From assembly GCA_964614415.1 (NCBI GenBank), contig CAZTLE010000128.1, positions 1-11,813 on the forward strand: a stretch of 11,813 nt of DNA. Direction: 5' to 3'. Numbering within the stretch: the first letter of the stretch is position 1; every line of letters starts with the position of its first letter. The translations under genes and the position numbers were made by a program. Shown here in pieces: positions 7,441 through 11,813 of the stretch. Below the pieces are notes generated by a model. It did no database searches. It was given only the letters and a program-made list of their open reading frames with translations, and was not told the DNA's origin. The stretch comes from CAZTLE01 sp964614415 (GTDB taxonomy: Bacteria > Bacteroidota > Bacteroidia > Flavobacteriales > Flavobacteriaceae).

Positions 7441-9168
7441 CTACAGCTGCCGGATGTTTTTGTTTTTGAACCCCACCCGGTCTTCCATTTTTGTAAGGAG
7501 ACTTTCCCTCTCTTCAGGAAAATTGATCCAAAGATTGTATAATGCAGCTTCCTGGGTCACATAAGAAGCATCATCCAACAAGGTTTCGTAAAGCTCTTTC
7601 AGTTCCTGCGGAATCCTGGACATTGTGCTGGCAACAGTCTGCCGCACATACAAGTTCCCGCTTTCCAACGCGGTTTTGTATAGATCAAGCGTCTCGGCAA
7701 TCGGTTCATCCAATAACTGATACACGGCTTCCTGCCCAATAAAATCATTGGGGCGGATGAGCGCATTTTTAAGAACAAACTCTTTGTCTCCAAGGGCTGT
7801 TGAACGCAATGCAGATACTTCGAAATAGCTCTGCATAAACTCAGATTTAATCAACGACTCATACGCTTGCTCCCCCTTGAACGCCGACTGCTCGAGCCAA
7901 TCCCGTCGAAAGGATTGCATTGATTTTCCGCTCGCAGCTTCCACTTCACTCAGGAAATCGTCCGTTTCCACATTCTCAAAGCGATGCTTTTCCAAATACG
8001 TTTGCACAGCCAACCGGAAGGCATTATCACCTACCCGTTCTCGCAATATATGTAAGGCCCAGGCACCTTTTTCGTAGAAAGTCAATGAGCTGGCTTTCGG
8101 GTTCAAGAGAGACTCCCCTTTTCCGGAATCGCTCAATTCCTTAAGCTGTTCAGCTGTTTGATACAGCTTCCAGTAGTAGTAATCCTCTCCAAATAACTCG
8201 CGCTCGGCAAGCAATGCATAGTAGGTCGCAAATCCTTCCTGAAGCCAGTGATGTTCTCCTGAGATTTCTGTAACGAGGTTACCAAACCACTGATGGGCGA
8301 GTTCGTGTGCATTGACGTTCACATAATTCCGGTCCGTAAAACCGATCGAATCCACCACAAAGGCCTCCGAAAATATCGTCGCCGTTGTATTCTCCATGCC
8401 GGCATAGAGAAAATCCCGAACAGGAACCTGTTTGTAGTTCTGCCATGGGTAGGGCACACCAATCTCCTCTTCTAAAAATTCAAAGATTTCCCGGGTATAG
8501 CGGTACGTAGGCTCAACACGTTCGGAGTCTTCCGGACGATAATACAGTGCTATTTTCTTGTTGGACTTAGTGAAGAAGCTGGTCATCTTGTAGTCTCCAA
8601 TGGCCAATGCTACCAGGTAACTGGACATGGGCTCTTTCATGTCAAAGGCCCAGGCTCTGGTCTTCTCGCGCTTTTCAACATTGACAAGCTTTCCATTGGC
8701 AATCACAGTTTGCCCCTCGGCCGCAATTACAGTGAGGTCAAATTCGAGTTTGTCGTTCATATCATCCAGACTGGGTAGCCAATGGGATGTGTACTTCCCC
8801 TGTCCCTGCGTCCAAATTTGATCCCCGGTAAAATACAGTGTCTGCCCGGGAGTAGCTTTGTAAGAGAACTTGGCCGTATAGCGGGCATTCGATTTAAAAT
8901 CACCTGTTAGATAGATTTTGTTGTCTCGTGAAGCAACTTCCAGGTCGGAAGACTCATTGGAAGTAATTTCCATATTCACCCCATCTAAGTACACAGAAGA
9001 AGCGTCTTCCAACATAACAAACGAGACCTCCACACTTCCACTAACAGACTCCGTCCCTGGATCGGGTTGCACCTGGGCAACCAATCGCTGGAAGTCAACT
9101 ATAGTCGCTTGTTGAGCCAATACAGTTGTAGCAATAAGCAGGAAAAAACCAAGGATGTACTTGTTCAT
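7441..9168 (-). CDS. M1 family zinc aminopeptidase, secreted; cut short by in-frame TAG
   Basis: This is a gluzincin aminopeptidase that removes N-terminal residues from peptides. A signal peptide covers residues 1-18 (FFLLIATTVLA|QQ), so it acts in the periplasm or outside. After a beta-rich N-terminal domain come the family signatures: the substrate-binding exopeptidase motif GMEN at 257-260, zinc site HELAH at 288-292 with third ligand E311 (HExxH-x18-E), and Y365 in FYEKGAWALH, the likely transition-state tyrosine. The catalytic set is complete. Beyond about residue 420 the protein is helical and repeat-like. The frame stops at TAG (7443-7441) after 575 residues, yet continues in frame for 109 more codons with family-like sequence. 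The expected residue at the stop is probably tryptophan (NIRQL-W-LVL), a TGG-to-TAG change. The truncated product keeps the active site and could still be active. Its start is supported by the signal peptide and a -7 box 26 bp upstream. Confidence 0.9.
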   Translation of the reverse strand: MNKYILGFFLLIATTVLAQQATIVDFQRLVAQVQPDPGTESVSGSVEVSFVMLEDASSVYLDGVNMEITSNESSDLEVASRDNKIYLTGDFKSNARYTAKFSYKATPGQTLYFTGDQIWTQGQGKYTSHWLPSLDDMNDKLEFDLTVIAAEGQTVIANGKLVNVEKREKTRAWAFDMKEPMSSYLVALAIGDYKMTSFFTKSNKKIALYYRPEDSERVEPTYRYTREIFEFLEEEIGVPYPWQNYKQVPVRDFLYAGMENTTATIFSEAFVVDSIGFTDRNYVNVNAHELAHQWFGNLVTEISGEHHWLQEGFATYYALLAERELFGEDYYYWKLYQTAEQLKELSDSGKGESLLNPKASSLTFYEKGAWALHILRERVGDNAFRLAVQTYLEKHRFENVETDDFLSEVEAASGKSMQSFRRDWLEQSAFKGEQAYESLIKSEFMQSYFEVSALRSTALGDKEFVLKNALIRPNDFIGQEAVYQLLDEPIAETLDLYKTALESGNLYVRQTVASTMSRIPQELKELYETLLDDASYVTQEAALYNLWINFPEERESLLTKMEDRVGFKNKNIRQL

Positions 9169-9193
9169 AGCAGCTGTTGCGCAAATTTCCTAC

Positions 9194-9201
9194 CAAAAAT
9201 A
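9194..9201 (-). promoter_or_regulatory. -7 promoter box of the M1 aminopeptidase gene
   Basis: The minus strand reads TATTTTTG at 9201-9194, an exact TAnnTTTG match, placing the transcription start near 9187 and giving a leader of about 19 bases. No TTG is present 18-20 bases upstream, because at 9203 the sequence changes into the repeat element. The native -33 box therefore seems to have been displaced by, or replaced with, repeat sequence. Confidence 0.55.
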
Positions 9202-9202
9202 A

Positions 9203-9320
9203 TCATTTCGAAGCAGGAACCGTTTAGAAATCCCATGCGATCTGCTACTCGCCGGAATATTGGAAACCTGTCTTATCTCTTCATGTTTGAAGTGAGATTT
9301 CTCCCTACGGTCGAAATGAC
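9203..9320 (+). repeat. REP-like unit 1 (non-coding)
   Basis: Left end TCATTTCG...AGAAATC (9203-9232), a 60-odd-bp unique core, and right end GATTTCTCC...CGAAATGAC (9296-9320). It aligns without gaps to unit 3 (offset 589) at 104 of 118 positions, including a 37-bp identical block starting CATGCGATCTGCTACTCGCC (9234-9270). The left end is the most diverged (6 mismatches in the first 31 bases) and lacks the leading G. The core holds a TTG (9260-9262) and CATGTTTG (9282-9289), a decayed version of the promoter seen in unit 3, pointing toward the nuclease gene. Confidence 0.8.
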
Positions 9321-9335
9321 TTACAAGTCATTTCG
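9312..9335. repeat. Perfect hairpin at unit 1/unit 2 junction
   Basis: Arms CGAAATGACTT and AAGTCATTTCG are perfectly complementary over 11 bp around a 2-base centre AC. No T-run follows, so it does not look like an intrinsic terminator. It forms where the right end of unit 1 meets the left end of unit 2. Confidence 0.75.
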
Positions 9336-9784
9336 AAGGAGGAACGACTGAGAAATCACATCTTACCGAAAAATGGTATCTTCACATCTCCTGCCAGAGA
9401 CTCCAGGAACGAGTTTTCAAAATCCAATAGCTTCATTGTTTTATCGCTTTTTTGTGTATATCGTTACCAATGAATACCGCACTACCCTCTATATTGGAAT
9501 GACCAATAATATCCAGAGGCGACTGGCAGAGCACTACTTTGATAGCCAAAACCGGAAGAAATCATTTGCCGGGAAGTACAACTGCTACTATTTGGTATAT
9601 TATGAAGGGTTTGACAATTCGAACGAAGCTATACTTCGGGAGAAAACACTAAAGAAATGGCGGCGGGAAAAGAAGAACAAACTAATCTCCGAATTCAATC
9701 CGAAGTGGGAAACGCTGAATAACGAAATATTCTAGTATACCGAATTACATGTAGTATGCGATTTCTCCCTATGGTCGAAATGAC
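9327..9784 (+). repeat. REP-like unit 2 carrying the GIY-YIG gene (autonomous copy candidate)
   Basis: The 458-bp unit is bounded by GTCATTTCG...GAGAAATCACAT (9327-9361) and its inverted counterpart GATTTCTCCC...CGAAATGAC (9760-9784). Its two ends are almost identical to the neighbouring units: 9297-9361 matches 9761-9825 at 58 of 65 positions, and outside the 6-base joints there is one mismatch. The interior is the nuclease gene plus short spacers of about 11 and 24 bases. Confidence 0.7.
9373..9735 (+). CDS. GIY-YIG nuclease family protein inside the repeat element
   Basis: This is a 120-residue protein with the GIY-YIG fold of small stand-alone bacterial members: VYI (28-30) and YIG (40-42) strands, GMTNNIQRRL with R49, H54 in AEHYF, and E90 in AILREKTLKKWRREKK as the metal-binding glutamate. 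All usual catalytic residues are present, so it should be able to cut one DNA strand. The core starts near residue 26. The first 25 residues (from ATG 9373) look unlike the domain and may be a poorly conserved extension; alternative starts are TTG at codon 22 or GTG at codon 28. Family members of this size run about 80-100 residues. The gene sits between inverted ends of the repeat unit, suggesting that it acts on, or moves with, the repeats, as RAYT transposases do with REPs in other bacteria (inference). A repair role unrelated to the repeats cannot be excluded. Confidence 0.85.
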   Translation: MVSSHLLPETPGTSFQNPIASLFYRFFVYIVTNEYRTTLYIGMTNNIQRRLAEHYFDSQNRKKSFAGKYNCYYLVYYEGFDNSNEAILREKTLKKWRREKKNKLISEFNPKWETLNNEIF

Positions 9785-9799
9785 AAGTCTGTCATTTCG
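9776..9799. repeat. Perfect hairpin at unit 2/unit 3 junction
   Basis: Arms CGAAATGACA and TGTCATTTCG pair perfectly over 10 bp around AGTC. The stretch is 24 bases long, like the first junction hairpin. The joint bases differ from the first junction, yet the extra pairing next to the shared 9-bp arms is kept in both. Confidence 0.75.
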
Positions 9800-9909
9800 A
9801 AGGAGGAACGACTGAGAAATCACATGCGATCTGCTACTCGCCGGAATATTGGAAACCTATCGCATATCTTTATGTTTGAAGTGAGATTTCTCCTTTCAGT
9901 CGAAATGAC
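9791..9909 (+). repeat. REP-like unit 3 (non-coding, promoter-bearing)
   Basis: Left end GTCATTTCGAAGGAGGAACG...GAGAAATCAC (9791-9823), a core that nearly matches unit 1, and right end GATTTCTCC...CGAAATGAC (9885-9909). It ends 26 bp before the recG ATG. A further copy of GAAATGACT occurs at 9915-9923, just outside the unit, possibly a remnant of another end. Confidence 0.8.
9849..9878 (+). promoter_or_regulatory. Outward promoter within repeat unit 3, aimed at recG
   Basis: TTG at 9849-9851, then exactly 19 bases, then TATGTTTG at 9871-9878, an exact TAnnTTTG -7 box. The predicted start is about 9884, giving a leader of roughly 52 bases that includes the right end of the unit before the recG ATG (9936). 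No better promoter is visible between the element and recG. The match is seen; use in the cell is inferred. Confidence 0.55.
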
Positions 9910-9935
9910 TACAGGAAATGACTTATTTTCGTCTT

Positions 9936-11813
9936 ATGAATGCCAATTTTCTGCAAACACCCATAGAATATCTCAAAGGTGTGGGGCCAAACAGGGCCGA
10001 CCTGCTTCGAAAAGAACTGGGCATTCAAACATTTCAGGACCTGCTCAACTTGTTTCCCAACCGGTATCTGGATCGAACGCGCTACTACAAGATCGGGGAA
10101 TTGCAAAAGACAACAGCTGAAGTTCAGATCGTTGGGAAGATCGTTCACATAAAATCCGTAGCCCAAAAAAAAGGAAAGCGACTGGTGGCGACCTTTATGG
10201 ATGATACCGGGGAGATGGAGCTGGTTTGGTTTCGCGGTCAAAAATGGATTCGGGAAAATTTGAAGCTCAACGAGCCCTATGTCATCTTCGGAAGGACACA
10301 ATGGTTCAATGGAATTTTCTCTATGCCGCATCCCGAAATGGAGTTGCTTTCTAAGCACGAACAAAGTCTCCGATCGGCCATGCAACCCGTATATCCATCT
10401 ACGGAAAAATTATCGAGCAACGGCATCACAAACAGGGTGATAAATTCACTTATGGAACAACTGTTTGTAGCCACCCAAAATCAGTTTGAAGAGACTCTTT
10501 CGAAACCGGTGCTGGGAGGCCTCAAGTTGCTACCTAAGAACGAGGCACTTTTGAACGTTCATTTTCCAAAGAATCAGGAACTCCTTGCAAGGGCCCAATA
10601 CCGTTTGAAATTCGAAGAGTTATTCTACATTCAACTGCAGTTACTTCGCAAAAATCTGATTCATAAAAGCAAGATAAAAGGCTATCCGTTCTCATCGGTT
10701 GGGAATTACTTCAACACCTTTTACAAGGAACATTTACCCTTCGAACTTACCCCGGCACAAAAACGTGTGATCAAGGAAATTCGAAACGACCTCGGCAGTA
10801 AAGCACAAATGAACCGACTTTTGCAGGGAGATGTGGGAAGTGGAAAGACCATAGTGGCGCTAATGTCAATGTTAATAGCGCTTGACAACGGTTTTCAAGC
10901 CTGTTTAATGGCTCCAACTGAAATTTTGTCAGTTCAACACCACAACAACTTAGTTGAATTATGCAATAATCTTAATATCAGTATTTTACTATTAACAGGT
11001 TCAACAAGTACTTCAAAAAGAAAAGAAATTCACGAAAAGCTGGAAAATGGCGAACTTCAGATACTGATCGGTACTCATGCCCTACTTGAAGACGCTGTTA
11101 AATTCAAGAATTTGGGACTCGCCATTATCGACGAACAACATCGTTTCGGAGTGGCGCAGCGCAGTAAATTATGGCATAAAAACGAGCGCCCTCCACACAT
11201 TCTTGTCATGACGGCCACCCCGATTCCACGCACCCTCGCCATGAGCATTTACGGCGACCTGGATATTAGTGTAATTGATGAACTTCCACCCGGTCGAAAA
11301 GAGGTAAAAACCGTACATCGATTTGACGCAAATCGACTCAAGGTTTTTCGCTTTCTGAAAGACGAAATTTCGAAGGGTCGGCAGGTGTATATTGTCTACC
11401 CCCTAATCAATGAAAGTGAGGCCCTCGATTACAAGGATTTGATGGACGGATATGAGAGCATCGTTCGCGAGTTTCCCCTACCCGATTATCAGGTTTCGAT
11501 CGTGCATGGAAAAATGAAACCGGCCGACAAAGAATACGAAATGAATCGGTTTGTAAAAGGCGAAACGCATATCATGGTAGCGACAACTGTTATTGAAGTT
11601 GGAGTAAATGTTCCTAATGCCACCGTTATGGTCATTGAAAGTGCAGAGCGCTTCGGACTTTCACAACTGCATCAGTTGCGGGGAAGAGTTGGCCGAGGTG
11701 GGGATCAAAGCTATTGCATAATGATGACAAGCCATAAACTCACCCACGACGCCCGAACCCGACTTGAAACAATGGTGCGCACCAACGACGGATTTGAGAT
11801 CGCCGAAACCGAT
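9936..11813 (+). CDS. recG: ATP-dependent DNA helicase RecG (3' end cut by window)
   Basis: An unbroken frame of 626 codons runs from ATG 9936 to the window edge; RecG is usually about 695-700 residues, so roughly 70 are missing. RecG remodels stalled forks and branch-migrates Holliday junctions. Seen in order: N-terminal TPIEYLKGVGP (8-18) and the wedge/OB-fold region (about 50-150), Walker A GDVGSGKT (298-305), MAPTEIL (motif Ia), DEQH box (399-402), MTATPIPRTLAM (425-436) and motif VI QLRGRVGRG (580-588). I chose 9936 because flavobacterial RecG proteins begin only a few residues before LQTPIEYLKG; an in-frame ATG at 9918 would add six residues (MTYFRL). The gene is divergent from the M1 peptidase gene, with the repeat element between them. 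A 120-bp segment (10921-11040) has about 28% GC against 45-50% on either side. Confidence 0.95.
   Translation, partial: MNANFLQTPIEYLKGVGPNRADLLRKELGIQTFQDLLNLFPNRYLDRTRYYKIGELQKTTAEVQIVGKIVHIKSVAQKKGKRLVATFMDDTGEMELVWFRGQKWIRENLKLNEPYVIFGRTQWFNGIFSMPHPEMELLSKHEQSLRSAMQPVYPSTEKLSSNGITNRVINSLMEQLFVATQNQFEETLSKPVLGGLKLLPKNEALLNVHFPKNQELLARAQYRLKFEELFYIQLQLLRKNLIHKSKIKGYPFSSVGNYFNTFYKEHLPFELTPAQKRVIKEIRNDLGSKAQMNRLLQGDVGSGKTIVALMSMLIALDNGFQACLMAPTEILSVQHHNNLVELCNNLNISILLLTGSTSTSKRKEIHEKLENGELQILIGTHALLEDAVKFKNLGLAIIDEQHRFGVAQRSKLWHKNERPPHILVMTATPIPRTLAMSIYGDLDISVIDELPPGRKEVKTVHRFDANRLKVFRFLKDEISKGRQVYIVYPLINESEALDYKDLMDGYESIVREFPLPDYQVSIVHGKMKPADKEYEMNRFVKGETHIMVATTVIEVGVNVPNATVMVIESAERFGLSQLHQLRGRVGRGGDQSYCIMMTSHKLTHDARTRLETMVRTNDGFEIAETD

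Larger units (their letters stand above)
9203..9909. mobile_element. Composite REP-like element: three tandem inverted-end units, middle one encoding GIY-YIG nuclease
   Basis: The whole M1-recG intergenic insert consists of three units in one orientation, each starting with (G)TCATTTCG...AGAAATC and ending with GATTTCTC...CGAAATGAC: unit 1 at 9203-9320, unit 2 at 9327-9784 and unit 3 at 9791-9909. Units 1 and 3 are non-coding and 88% identical; unit 2 holds a nuclease gene. Six-base joints (9321-9326 and 9785-9790) separate the units. Short palindromic repeats of this TCATTTCG type are, from memory, scattered through many flavobacterial genomes. The arrangement resembles an autonomous copy flanked by two MITE-like derivatives. 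No convincing target-site duplication is visible. Confidence 0.65.

Noticed and set aside
7441..7443. Genome-wide TAG recoding
   Set aside because: TAG serves as a normal final stop for the response regulator, the T9SS protein and the GIY-YIG gene in this window.
9312..9335. Junction hairpin as a rho-independent terminator
   Set aside because: The stem is AT-rich and no T-run follows on either strand.
9203..9909. CRISPR array
   Set aside because: The repeats are inverted-ended units of unequal size with a gene in one; there are no regularly spaced unique spacers and no cas genes.
9924..9931. TATTTTCG as a recG -7 box
   Set aside because: It has one mismatch to TAnnTTTG and would place the transcription start at about the ATG itself; the unit 3 promoter is a better match.
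9918..9935. Upstream in-frame ATG for recG
   Set aside because: It would add MTYFRL, which is not expected in front of the family's usual N-terminus; 9936 fits better, though 9918 cannot be excluded.
9824..10120. Open frame starting MRSATRRNIGNL in unit 3, similar to a frame in unit 1 (about 9235-9351)
   Set aside because: The two peptides resemble each other only because the DNA repeat is duplicated. The unit 3 frame runs out of phase into recG, and the region is better explained as promoter-bearing repeat core.

Overview
The window reads as chromosomal DNA of a member of the Bacteroidota, most likely a marine Flavobacteriaceae species with moderate GC (mid-40s percent by eye). The evidence is a type IX secretion (T9SS) C-terminal sorting domain, a propeller-type LytS-like sensor kinase, an M1 aminopeptidase and a RecG of flavobacterial type, start codons without Shine-Dalgarno sequences, and promoters matching the Bacteroidetes consensus TTTG-N19-TAnnTTTG. 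Genes are tightly packed; two convergent pairs overlap at their 3' ends.

Left part (1-6423). The 3' portion of an FMN-binding glutamate-synthase-family gene runs in from the left edge and shares a CTAA with the end of a response regulator on the other strand. On the minus strand, read from right to left, lies a probable operon: a secreted T9SS-sorted protein (6423-4648), a membrane histidine kinase with a periplasmic propeller (4614-1795, 33 bp downstream), and a LytTR response regulator (1798-1049, ATGA overlap with the kinase). The kinase and regulator form a two-component system. The secreted protein may be co-transcribed with them.

Middle part (6424-9201). A small membrane-anchored protein of unknown function (6598-7122, plus) is driven by a textbook Bacteroidetes promoter covered by a perfect 8-bp inverted repeat, a candidate operator. 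It converges with and overlaps by 12 bp a secreted M1 metallo-aminopeptidase gene (minus, 9168-7111). That gene is split by an in-frame TAG after codon 575. The remaining 109 codons stay open in the same frame, so this looks like a recent TGG-to-TAG nonsense change, a sequencing error or a readthrough site.

Right part (9202-11813). The divergent M1/recG intergenic region is filled by a roughly 710-bp composite repeat element made of three tandem units. Each unit is bounded by inverted ends beginning GTCATTTCG and ending CGAAATGAC. The two outer units (about 119 bp, 88% identical) are non-coding. The middle unit carries a GIY-YIG nuclease gene. The units meet at two 24-bp hairpins whose centres differ in sequence yet stay palindromic. 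The outer units contain a promoter-like sequence pointing right; in unit 3 it is a near-consensus promoter aimed at recG. The element's left end abuts the -7 box of the M1 gene and its right end lies 26 bp from the recG start, so it appears to have rebuilt both promoters. The recG gene follows and is cut by the window's right edge about 70 residues short of the usual length. The GIY-YIG/REP-like element is the best candidate for an under-described mobile system in this window.
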